A stretch of DNA of 28,374 bases from a virus: positions 1 through 28,374 of IMG/VR virus record IMGVR_UViG_3300042563_000961, one strand, 5' to 3'. Below, piece after piece: positions 11,001 to 17,391 of the stretch. Below the pieces are notes generated by a model that was not told where the DNA came from, searched no databases, and was given only the letters and a program-made list of their open reading frames with translations. The first letter of the stretch is position 1; each line of letters begins with the position of its first letter. The position numbers were made by a program, and so were the translations under genes.

Positions 11001-11506
11001 GTTGGTAATGTAGTTCCGCCGGCATTAGTAAACGCCATTATTGTATCAACTTCTACATTTTCAAGAAACATATCAAATCGCCCAGGACTTTCTGTGTTAA
11101 ACCCATTTATTAATTCGGAGCCGTAGTCTCGTAAAGGAACATTCTTTTGTTCAGGAGTAAGATCTACTCGTCTAGGGTCCTGTGCAGCAAAATCAGCGCG
11201 GGCCTGCCGAGAAACTTCTCCTGAATTTCCCATATTGGCAGAGACAGTCATTTTAGAATTTCCCTTGCCTCCAGATTTTATTACCACTAGATCTAATTCA
11301 CTTTCTCTGTATTTTTTAGGATCTGTTAAGTATCCTTTTTTCAATCCAGCAAGAGTAAAACTATATGTAATAGATCTGTAGGAATTTAAAATGTTTGCTT
11401 CAGCAGATTGAACAACTTGAGGTTTTGCATTAACGTCTGCCTTGGCTTCGCCGTCTGGATTAGTTTTAGCTGTGTCAGTTTTTCTTTCAGCTTCATTTGC
11501 AGCCAT
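8024..11506 (-). CDS. Large baseplate hub-like structural protein (gp27-position)
   Basis: 1160 residues. The first ~560 residues appear folded (ITYSFTLAGLKKGYLTDP, FDMFLENVEVDTIMAF, ASFVLKLEFWGYPDEG, FFPLGLTGMEVDITERGTRYRC, VHYTRIPTYGQEQIDD, REYNYIYTGKNIDIINFKL). Several beta-rich blocks concern force- or ring-type structure rather than catalysis. A Pro/Gln/Ser linker follows (about 530-590), then a further folded block including FYIATGGVGNYVSS and a PGQILDQD segment. The last ~400 residues are Gly/Ala/Ser/Ile-rich and low in charge. It lies immediately upstream of the spike gene gp5, the position of the gp27 hub that forms a trimer with gp5. T4 gp27 is 391 residues, so this would be a much enlarged hub or a fusion; the homology is inferred from position. 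Its AGGATAA ribosome site is embedded in the gp53 stop. Confidence 0.6.
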   Translation of the reverse strand: MAANEAERKTDTAKTNPDGEAKADVNAKPQVVQSAEANILNSYRSITYSFTLAGLKKGYLTDPKKYRESELDLVVIKSGGKGNSKMTVSANMGNSGEVSRQARADFAAQDPRRVDLTPEQKNVPLRDYGSELINGFNTESPGRFDMFLENVEVDTIMAFTNAGGTTLPTQIKFEVIEPYSINGFIEALHVAAIAAGYPSYLQASFVLKLEFWGYPDEGEFSEPIKIPKSERFFPLGLTGMEVDITERGTRYRCSAVPFNERAFGEPNVVKKPIQMSGITVKDILLDLVKNVNEQVALSEKDGKTESLGNKHDTYSIKFPSWVDGEGWKDTPDNKIGLSKLVEILKDNALYKMVDPATTEKATAYKAAGTQQPTAAQQAKEPEAVKYTPGKTVVQFAEGMNIHEAISSVIRDSEFARDILKNVKLSIDDFGMMEYFMVKMEVTNLDIINESSKKPFQNFEYVVTPYKVHYTRIPTYGQEQIDDKKLKKLSLREYNYIYTGKNIDIINFKLNFNTLFFEAVPAAMGNNDIPAAKTGAAPNNAVDTKQNPSNSESTENQQLPSPPTKVETSSVQSTGGNAGQPLNDSYGILAKKMHDAIINSKASMIVGEIELLGDPFYIATGGVGNYVSSPDGRGKTKDGEADHIYSEVLITINFRNPIDINPDTGMMYFDPKLIPFSGVYKVNQATSTFKDGTFKQRLQILRLPGQILDQDIAPSDPADRMITTPSVVDRVIPDTTRAENPSRRLDSSTAMEQLNRGLPSPGLPGELSNFTAATGGLGGSTAGMLMQTPGSVLRSGVLSAGSSIIGQPLPIDISSNIRLNSSGLGAINQTGLGSAALIAVAANVLTGNIPVPRALGAVATAIGGIAIASVLNKPNIGSGIGEGATIKLPGVVTDPTALDVKFGSTIDPTRLANGSVNSILGGTKELGVAAVGIISSLGTKISPFVNDIGSKIAAFNGSTADPNAIGARAGLDVSQLSGLSRQYQSKSLNQIASFGNNTPEGVNLSQAADAGVVLDYISPSKIKNIPPTMPYSTAPAPGVDIAYVNEVAAKGGATAVANLYGVSDIKSISGNLLPAGVVASALANIPTSQVNPFSNITGQFNAVDVNSIKDKAVSGQSQLSGLTGSVPILDKNLIGSVSAKFGSSASASPLNKLINGTFNIG

Positions 11507-11510
11507 ACAA

Positions 11511-11807
11511 TTATCCTATCACTCTTTGTAGAGTAGATGCTTTGGGCAAATAAATTTTGACACCGGCTACCATATCAAATACCGGATCTTTGATAACTGA
11601 TCTATTTCTGACGGCGAACACCCACCACAGTTTGTGATCTTTATATAAATCATAGGCCAGCAAGTCAGGACGATGTTCATAGGTAGCAGTCAATTCAAAC
11701 AAGATATCATCTCTTTCGTTGGGTATGTCTCTAAAATTAATAACATCAAGGTAATTATTAACCATTGACGAATTATAATAAGGACTTGTTTTAGCGTACA
11801 TAGTCAT
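11511..11807 (-). CDS. gp53: Baseplate wedge protein gp53
   Basis: 98 residues from the chosen start MTMYAKTSPYYNS. The gp53 family pattern is clear: MVNNYLDVINFRDIPNERDD, then ELTATYEHRPDLLAYDLY, then the nearly invariant KLWWVFAVRNRSVIKDPVFD and a C-terminal GVKIYLPKASTL. T4 gp53 (196 residues) links wedges to the hub and shows LysM-like character; this shorter form is normal for aquatic relatives. The start was moved from a possible one at 11828 because the ATG at 11807 overlaps the upstream stop as TAATG and has AAGGATAT about ten bases before it. The two genes are therefore probably translationally coupled. The end (ATA GGA TAA) doubles as the ribosome site of the next gene. Confidence 0.9.
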   Translation of the reverse strand: MTMYAKTSPYYNSSMVNNYLDVINFRDIPNERDDILFELTATYEHRPDLLAYDLYKDHKLWWVFAVRNRSVIKDPVFDMVAGVKIYLPKASTLQRVIG

Positions 11808-12586
11808 TAAATATATCCTTGTTTCCAAAAGGCACCATCATTATAGCTAGCTACAGAAAATTTCTGCATTTCAGCTCTGCTATACATAGGCACACAGGTA
11901 ATTGCAATAGTAGATACTACAGGAACTGCGGTTGTACCAAAATCTATATGATTAGAAATTGTAAAATAGTCTACACTGTCGGGCATCTCTATTCTATAAC
12001 TTGTAATTGCTACGGGAACATTGTGCAACATTGCTTCACCACCGGCATATAATCTGCAAACAGGGGGTGGGGCGCCTGCATCTAGATCACCACCGAACCT
12101 CATTCTTGTTAAAGATTTTAAAAGATGCATAGTTGATAGATATATTACAGCATCGTCTGCGTTTTCTACAGAAAATTTTCCGCTAATTGAAATATTACCT
12201 ATATTACTTCTTTGATAGAAGTTAGTAGAAAAGTTCGAATGTAAAGGTTTTGATTCGGCGTATTCGGCCTTAGCTTCATAACTAACACTCGGAGTATACG
12301 GAAATAATATTCCTCCAATATTAGCAATCTCATCATTTGGTCCTTTAAGAAATTTAGTAATGTATTTTGGAGGAACTAATATTTTAACTCGGGTGTCATC
12401 TTTTGATAGGTTGCCTTTAATATCTTGAAACTCTACCTCCAGCTTTTCTGGTTTTTCTGGTTCTGCACCCTCGGGTACTCCTGGAACAACTCTTTCTCCA
12501 AAAGTAGAAGCACCCAATCGTGGGGAACGCTTTCTTACAATTTCTGTTCTTCTATCACTGCTAAGTTGATCGTATTCAGTAGCCAT
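11807..12586 (-). CDS. Probable tail-tube/baseplate junction protein (gp48/gp54-position)
   Basis: 259 residues, first gene of the minus-strand baseplate operon. Residues 1-60 are charged and Pro/Glu-rich. The remainder is a compact beta-rich domain: LVPPKYITKFLKGPND, GGILFPYTPSVSYEAKAEY, FYQRSNIGNISISGKFSVENADD, then LLKSLTRMRFGG, APPPVCRLYAGG, VPVAITSYRIEMPDSVDYF. The order of beta-strands and the FSVENADDA...YLSTMHLLKS helix recall tail-tube-like proteins such as T4 gp54/gp48, which cap the baseplate and start tube polymerisation. The assignment is by context and general resemblance, not clear sequence identity. The leader has a good Shine-Dalgarno site (GAGGA) and a weak late-promoter-like box at 12608-12615. 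Its stop shares one base with the gp53 start. Confidence 0.5.
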   Translation of the reverse strand: MATEYDQLSSDRRTEIVRKRSPRLGASTFGERVVPGVPEGAEPEKPEKLEVEFQDIKGNLSKDDTRVKILVPPKYITKFLKGPNDEIANIGGILFPYTPSVSYEAKAEYAESKPLHSNFSTNFYQRSNIGNISISGKFSVENADDAVIYLSTMHLLKSLTRMRFGGDLDAGAPPPVCRLYAGGEAMLHNVPVAITSYRIEMPDSVDYFTISNHIDFGTTAVPVVSTIAITCVPMYSRAEMQKFSVASYNDGAFWKQGYI

Positions 12587-12607
12587 TCTATAATTCCTCG
12601 TGTAGTA

Positions 12608-12615
12608 TATTTAAC
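12608..12615 (-). promoter_or_regulatory. Weak late-promoter-like box before the baseplate operon
   Basis: The minus strand reads GTTAAATA, two bases from the T4 late consensus TATAAATA, 21 bases before the first gene of the 12.6-kb minus-strand baseplate operon. It is the best candidate in the 111-base divergent gap. The spacing to the start codon is like that of the exact box at 17826-17833. Low certainty. Confidence 0.25.
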
Positions 12616-12641
12616 CAATAAATAAAACGCTCGTATAATGG

Positions 12642-12671
12642 TTGACATTACCATTTCTACAATGCTATAAT
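12642..12671 (+). promoter_or_regulatory. Consensus sigma-70 promoter driving gp55
   Basis: A perfect TTGACA (12642-12647) and a perfect TATAAT (12666-12671) are separated by 18 bases and lie 26 bases upstream of the gp55 start codon, within the divergent gap. A transcript would begin near 12678 and carry the AAGGATAA ribosome site of gp55. Such a promoter needs only the host housekeeping sigma factor, so gp55 and the recombination genes behind it would be expressed before phage late transcription. Confidence 0.75.
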
Positions 12672-12697
12672 GTCTTAATAAGGATAATAACAACAAT

Positions 12698-13630
12698 ATG
12701 ACCATTACACCAACCCCTGTTCCTACAGGTATCATTCCGTCAGGCAGAAAAGTAAAGTACTTAAACAATAGAGATCTACTGGCAGAAATTCATAGAAGTA
12801 AGAGTTCATTTTCAAGTTTTACCAGTCCGGAGTATAGCCAACATGATATAATTTTGTCCAATCTTGATAAAATTAATATTAGGACAATTGCAGATGCCAA
12901 GCGGGCTAAAGCAAAACGTATCGGAATTGCAACATTTGCACTGGCAAGGGCCAGTGGGGATAAAAAAGTTAAACTAATTGAATGTACTCCAGATTATAAA
13001 ACAATAGCCAAAGTTGATGTTGTGTTTAGGATCATGACGTTTGATCATATTCCGTTAGCACCTGGACGTAAGAAGACTGTTAAAAGTACAGCAGACGGGC
13101 ACGAAAAAGTAAACTTTCCTCCTTACCAACACTGGAAGTTTAATGAAAATGATGAGCTAATTTGTGTAGGTAAGAGTCATTGGAAAGGTCTAGTAGATAC
13201 TGGCAAATTTAGTAAAGAGCATGGCAGGATTACTGAAAATTTAGGCAAAATGTATATCAAACTAAGCGAACGATATGCACAGCGTAGCAACTGGCGGGGA
13301 TATACCTACGTTGAAGAAATGCGGGGCCAAGCAGTTCTTCAGTTGTCTCAGATTGGATTACAGTTTGACGAGTCCAAATCAGAAAACCCGTTTGCGTATT
13401 ACACCGCAGCCGTAACCAACAGCTTTACTAGGGTTCTCAACATTGAAAAAAAGAACCAAAACATTCGAGATGATATGCTAGAGTCACATGGACTAACTCC
13501 TAGTTTAACACGACAAAATCAACAAGAATATGCAGAAGAAAATGCTCGACAAGCAGAACTATACAAAAACTTCCGTATGCCCAAGAGTGAGGAAGACAAC
13601 TTGGAAGAATCTGAAGAGACTGATGTTTGA
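12698..13630 (+). CDS. gp55: Late-transcription sigma factor gp55, with a long N-terminal extension
   Basis: 310 residues. The C-terminal half holds the gp55 core at about 155-265: VGKSHWKGLVDTGKFSKEHG, then ENLGKMYIKLSERYA, SNWRGYTYVEEMRGQAV, SENPFAYYTAAVTNSFTRVL and NIEKKNQNIRDDMLE. The FAYYTAAVTNSFTRVL block is the sigma region-2-like helix pair. gp55 binds host RNA polymerase core and recognises TATAAATA late promoters together with gp33 and the gp45 clamp (knowledge of T4). T4 gp55 has 185 residues; this protein has about 140 extra at the N-terminus, beginning NNRDLLAEIHRSKSSFSSF, of unknown role. The start is supported by AAGGATAA ten bases upstream and by the consensus sigma-70 promoter. 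The last 15 residues are acidic. Confidence 0.9.
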   Translation: MTITPTPVPTGIIPSGRKVKYLNNRDLLAEIHRSKSSFSSFTSPEYSQHDIILSNLDKINIRTIADAKRAKAKRIGIATFALARASGDKKVKLIECTPDYKTIAKVDVVFRIMTFDHIPLAPGRKKTVKSTADGHEKVNFPPYQHWKFNENDELICVGKSHWKGLVDTGKFSKEHGRITENLGKMYIKLSERYAQRSNWRGYTYVEEMRGQAVLQLSQIGLQFDESKSENPFAYYTAAVTNSFTRVLNIEKKNQNIRDDMLESHGLTPSLTRQNQQEYAEENARQAELYKNFRMPKSEEDNLEESEETDV

Positions 13631-13655
13631 CTTTGTTTGTTAAAAAGTGTACACT
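13627..13655 (+). promoter_or_regulatory. Possible second sigma-70 type promoter before gp47
   Basis: TTGACT (13627-13632) and TACACT (13650-13655) are spaced by 17 bases, overlap the end of gp55, and sit 21 bases before the gp47 start. One mismatch in the -35 box and two in the -10 box make it weaker than the gp55 promoter. It could give gp47-gp46 an internal start. Confidence 0.35.
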
Positions 13656-13676
13656 GTCAGTAGGAGATAATAATAT

Positions 13677-14690
13677 ATGACCTTGTTTAAAAAGGTAGCA
13701 TGTTTTACAGACATACACTTTGGATTAAAATCAAATTCGGGAACGCATCTTAAAGACTGTGAAGAATTCGTTGACTGGTTTATTGCAGAAGCCCAGAAAG
13801 AAGGTTGTGAAACAGCAATCTTTCTTGGAGACTGGAGTCATAACCGTAACAGTCTTAATCTAATTACATTAGATACCAGTTTAAGGTGTTTAGAAAAACT
13901 AGGTGCTGCCTTTGAGCAGTTCTTTTGGTTTCCAGGTAATCACGATTTGTTCTATAAAGACAAACGTGACATCCATAGCTCTGCGTTCGGACGACATGTC
14001 CCCGGTGTAACCGTTGTCGAAGGTGTAACAACCATTGGTGAAGTCACGCTTGTTCCGTGGCTAGTGGGCGATGAGTGGAAATCAATGAACCAGCTTACCA
14101 GCAAATATGTATTTGGACACTTTGAACTGCCCCTATTCTATATGAATGCAATGGTGCAAATGCCGGATCACGGTGAACTCAAAGCTTCAGACTTTGGTAA
14201 ACCTGAGTATGTATTCAGCGGTCACTTCCATAAAAGACAAAACAAAGGCAATGTACACTACATTGGTAATGCATTTCCACATAATTTTGCAGACGTGTGG
14301 GATGACGATAGAGGAATGATGATACTAGAATGGGGTGGGGAGCCCGATTATCGCAACTGGCCAGATTGCCCTAAGTATAGAAACATCAAACTTAGTGATT
14401 TGTTAGATCGCAAAGACGAAGTTATGAAGTCCAAGATGCATTTTAAAGTTAATCTTGACATCGATATTAGTTACGAGGAAGCAAACTTCATTAAAGAAAC
14501 GTTTACTAACGAGTATGACATTCGAGAAATTAGTCTTATACAGGACAAGACCACACTAGACGGTACAATTGACGACAATCCAGATCAAAAATTTGAAAGT
14601 GTAGATCAAATTGTGTCCGAACAGTTAATCAATATTGAATCCGAACAGTTTGACAAAGCTGTATTACTGAATATCTATAACAATCTATGA
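13677..14690 (+). CDS. gp47: Recombination endonuclease subunit gp47 (Mre11/SbcD-like)
   Basis: 337 residues, matching T4 gp47 (339). The calcineurin-type metallophosphoesterase motifs appear in order: CFTDIHFG (Asp12, His14), FLGDWSHNR (Asp52), FPGNHD (Asn88, His89, Asp90), FGHFELP and FSGHFHKRQN. With gp46 it forms the Mre11-Rad50-like nuclease that resects double-strand ends to give 3' single strands for recombination-dependent replication. The start has a strong AGGAGATA ribosome site. The stop overlaps the gp46 start as ATGA, so the two subunits are probably translationally coupled. Confidence 0.95.
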   Translation: MTLFKKVACFTDIHFGLKSNSGTHLKDCEEFVDWFIAEAQKEGCETAIFLGDWSHNRNSLNLITLDTSLRCLEKLGAAFEQFFWFPGNHDLFYKDKRDIHSSAFGRHVPGVTVVEGVTTIGEVTLVPWLVGDEWKSMNQLTSKYVFGHFELPLFYMNAMVQMPDHGELKASDFGKPEYVFSGHFHKRQNKGNVHYIGNAFPHNFADVWDDDRGMMILEWGGEPDYRNWPDCPKYRNIKLSDLLDRKDEVMKSKMHFKVNLDIDISYEEANFIKETFTNEYDIREISLIQDKTTLDGTIDDNPDQKFESVDQIVSEQLINIESEQFDKAVLLNIYNNL

Positions 14691-16471
14691 GTTTTAAAAT
14701 AAAGAATATCACTGTGAAGAATTTCCTATCGGTAGGAAATCAAACACAGGCCGTTGATTTTGACAAAGAGCACCTCACGTTGGTACTAGGATCTAATTTA
14801 GATCTAGGTGGAGATGATACAGGGTCACGCAACGGCACAGGTAAGACTACTATGATCAATGCATTGAGTTATGCATTGTACGGTCAGGCATTAACTAATA
14901 TTAAAAAAGAAAACTTAATTAACAAGACTAACGGCAAAGGCATGTTAGTAACTGTTGAGTTTGAAAAAAATGCAGTAAAGTACAAGATCGAACGTGGTCG
15001 TAAACCTAATATATTAAAACTCTATGTCAATGATCAAGAATTAAAGACAGAGGATAAGGGCGAAGACGAAGCTCAAGGAGATAGCAGAGAAACACAAAAA
15101 GCTATTGAACAGATGCTAGGTATGTCACACACTATGTTTAAACACCTAGTGGCACTTAATACATATACTGAACCGTTCTTGTCAATGAAGGCTGCAGAAC
15201 AACGTGAAGTTATTGAACAACTGTTAGGCATTACTTTACTCTCTGAAAAAGCAGAAGTATTAAAATTACAAGTTAAAGAAAATAAAGATGCTATTCAAAT
15301 TGAAACAGTTAGGATTGAAGCTGTCAAGACTGCCAATGGAAATGTACAAAAAAGCATTGATAGTTTAAAAATTAAGAGTGCAGCTTGGGAATCTAAGAAA
15401 GAATCAGACATTGAAAACTTAGGTCGTGCAATGATGCGACTTGAAAATGTTGATATTGAGGTGGAGTTACTAGCACATGTCCAACTCAAACATTGGAATG
15501 AACACAATACTAAGGTACAAAACTTAAACAAACAAAAGGCCACATTAGAATCTGCTGTAGGTCAGGCTGAGAGAACCGTTAAGAAGTACGCAAAAGAATT
15601 AGAATCTCTAGGGAATAAAACATGTCATGCTTGTGAACAAGAGTTACATGATCATAAACATGAAGAAATGACCAAAACTGCAACCCAACATCTTGGGGAA
15701 TCCATAAAGTATTTTGACAAAGTGTCACATGACTTAAAAAAGATTGTAGATGAGATAGGAAACGATGATACATCACCTATGCCTAGAACATTTTATGATG
15801 CAGAAGCAGAAGCACTTGGACATAAAAACAATTTAACTAGCCTCGAGAATAGCCTAACTCTAAAAATTGATGAACAAAATCCCTATGAGGAACAGATTCA
15901 AGAATTAAATCGTACTGCTATTCAAGAAATTAATTGGGAAGTTGTTAACGAACTAATAAAACTTAAAGATCATCAAGAATTTCTTCACAAGTTGTTAACA
16001 AATAAAGATAGTTTTATCCGTAAGAAGATTATTGATCAAAACTTATTGTATCTAAACAAGCGCCTAAGCTATTACATTGACAAGCTAGGACTTCCACATC
16101 GTGTGGTTTTTCAAAATGATCTTACAGTTGAGATAACCCAGCTAGGACAAGATTTAGATTTTGATAACTTATCACGTGGAGAACGTAACAGGTTAATTCT
16201 AAGTATGAGCTTTGCATTTAGAGATGTTTGGGAAGGCTTATATCAAAGTATCAATTTGTTGTTTATTGACGAACTAGTAGATGCTGGCATGGATGCCGCA
16301 GGAGTAGAATCTGCTCTAGCGGTCTTGAAAAAAATGGCCAGGGAGAGAAATAAGAATATATACTTAATATCACACAAGGATGAACTAGTTGGTCGCGTAA
16401 ACAATGTTCTAAGAGTTATCAAAGAAAATGGATTTACCAGCTACTCAAACGATGTTGACTATGTCGAATGA
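14687..16471 (+). CDS. gp46: Recombination endonuclease subunit gp46 (Rad50/SbcC-like ATPase)
   Basis: 594 residues, close to T4 gp46 (560). Walker A is GSRNGTGKTT at residues 46-55. A long charged coiled-coil-like region is broken by the zinc-hook CHAC (Cys313, Cys316). The ABC signature is LSRGE at about 495-499, and Walker B is LLFIDELVDAG with Asp528-Glu529, followed by LISHKDEL with the switch His. It is the ATPase partner of gp47 in end processing. The gene starts by a four-base overlap with gp47, and a small ORF starts inside its last codons. Confidence 0.96.
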   Translation: MSFKIKNITVKNFLSVGNQTQAVDFDKEHLTLVLGSNLDLGGDDTGSRNGTGKTTMINALSYALYGQALTNIKKENLINKTNGKGMLVTVEFEKNAVKYKIERGRKPNILKLYVNDQELKTEDKGEDEAQGDSRETQKAIEQMLGMSHTMFKHLVALNTYTEPFLSMKAAEQREVIEQLLGITLLSEKAEVLKLQVKENKDAIQIETVRIEAVKTANGNVQKSIDSLKIKSAAWESKKESDIENLGRAMMRLENVDIEVELLAHVQLKHWNEHNTKVQNLNKQKATLESAVGQAERTVKKYAKELESLGNKTCHACEQELHDHKHEEMTKTATQHLGESIKYFDKVSHDLKKIVDEIGNDDTSPMPRTFYDAEAEALGHKNNLTSLENSLTLKIDEQNPYEEQIQELNRTAIQEINWEVVNELIKLKDHQEFLHKLLTNKDSFIRKKIIDQNLLYLNKRLSYYIDKLGLPHRVVFQNDLTVEITQLGQDLDFDNLSRGERNRLILSMSFAFRDVWEGLYQSINLLFIDELVDAGMDAAGVESALAVLKKMARERNKNIYLISHKDELVGRVNNVLRVIKENGFTSYSNDVDYVE

Positions 16472-16775
16472 TCAGATAAACAAATACAAGGAGTTGTACT
16501 CTCAACTTGTTAGTGCATTTGCCGGACTTCATAACGAAACACTATTGTTTGTTAGAACGAGAGGCAGAGAACCAGGGCTTGCTACTAGAAAACACCTTAG
16601 AGCAGTAGAAGGATTTGCTAAAGAATTAAAAAGGCAAGGACTACTAGTGTACAAAGAACATGTAGCAAACTTAAAAGCAGAGAAAAAACTGCAAAGAGAA
16701 GAAAAAGCAAGGCCAAAAAGAACAAAGCCAATGCCAAGAAAACCAAAAAAGGAAAAACAAAATGACAACAATTAA
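16461..16775 (+). CDS. Conserved small basic protein after gp46
   Basis: 104 residues if started at MSNDQINKYKELY (16461), overlapping the gp46 stop by 11 bases; an in-frame ATG at 16428 exists but lies deeper in gp46. Residues 8-65 form an amphipathic, probably helical domain (YSQLVSAFAGLHNETLLFVR, REPGLATRKHLRAVEGFAKEL). The last 30 residues are Lys/Arg/Pro-rich with no hydrophobic core. The basic tail suggests nucleic-acid binding, perhaps in support of gp46/47, but no known family is certain. From memory, small proteins with the ATRKHLR...AKEL pattern occur at this place in aquatic T4-like phages. It overlaps the next ORF by 14 bases. Confidence 0.75.
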   Translation: MSNDQINKYKELYSQLVSAFAGLHNETLLFVRTRGREPGLATRKHLRAVEGFAKELKRQGLLVYKEHVANLKAEKKLQREEKARPKRTKPMPRKPKKEKQNDNN

Positions 16776-16959
16776 CGAACAATTACAAACACAATTTGCA
16801 GAATTTTTAGCAGAAGATGCAAAATTTTCAGGTGGTAACAGCGCAGCCGGAACTCGTAGTCGCAAGGCTCTAGCAGAGTTAAGTAAGCTAGTAAAAGCAA
16901 GACGCAATGAGATCACAGAAGAAAAGAATGCTCGCAAGGAAGCTAAGACAGCAAAGTAA
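16762..16959 (+). CDS. Small histone-like/conserved phage protein
   Basis: 65 residues. The pattern GNSAAGTRSRKALAELSKLV followed by KARRNEITEEKNARK is, from memory, a conserved short protein in aquatic T4-like phages, sometimes annotated as histone H1-like. The C-terminal half is a basic, probably helical segment; the N-terminal half (NEQLQTQFAEFLAEDAKF) is acidic. No catalytic motif. An A/G-rich site (AAGGAAAAAC) precedes the start inside the upstream gene, which overlaps by 14 bases. A DNA-binding role is an inference from composition. Confidence 0.75.
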   Translation: MTTINEQLQTQFAEFLAEDAKFSGGNSAAGTRSRKALAELSKLVKARRNEITEEKNARKEAKTAK

Positions 16960-16962
16960 TCA

Positions 16963-17391
16963 ATGACTTGGTACCATAAAGGTTCTATAGTTACAGAACT
17001 GCCTGAAGATTGTGTGGGATTTGTTTATCTTATCTCATGCAATACTTCTGGCAGACTCTACATAGGCAAAAAGTTAGCAAAATTTAGTAAAACGACCTAC
17101 AAAACTGTAAAGTTAAAGAACGGCACAAAGAAGAAAAAGAAGATCAGAAGCAAAATTGACAGCGACTGGCAAGAATATTATGGCTCAAATATAGAACTTA
17201 ACAAAGACGTTGAGTTATTTGGCAAAGAAAATTTCACAAGAGAAATATTGCACTACTGTAAAAGCAAAGCAGAAACATCTTACATTGAGGCCCGCGAACA
17301 ATTCGACCGCAAAGTATTAGAATCCGATGAATACTATAACGGACAAATTTCTGTCCGTGTCCATGGCTCTCACATTAAATCCAAAATTTAA
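16963..17391 (+). CDS. SegE-like GIY-YIG homing endonuclease
   Basis: 142 residues. The GIY-YIG core is recognisable: CVGFVYLISC (residues 17-26) as the 'GIY' strand and GRLYIGKKLAKF (30-41) as the 'YIG' strand. These are followed by SDWQEYYGSN, FGKENFTREILHYC, then SYIEAREQFDRKVL with the conserved Glu, and EYYNGQISVRVHG. This order fits the T4 SegE type of free-standing homing endonuclease. There is no separate C-terminal DNA-binding domain; a Lys-rich insert (KLKNGTKKKKKIRSK) may take that role. It starts three bases after the preceding stop without a clear ribosome site, suggesting coupling. It lies directly before the 465-base structured gap, a likely point of insertion. Confidence 0.85.
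   Translation: MTWYHKGSIVTELPEDCVGFVYLISCNTSGRLYIGKKLAKFSKTTYKTVKLKNGTKKKKKIRSKIDSDWQEYYGSNIELNKDVELFGKENFTREILHYCKSKAETSYIEAREQFDRKVLESDEYYNGQISVRVHGSHIKSKI

Noticed and set aside
11808-11828. Start at 11828 for gp53
   Set aside because: It lies inside the upstream gene without a ribosome site; the ATG at 11807 has AAGGATAT and a TAATG overlap.
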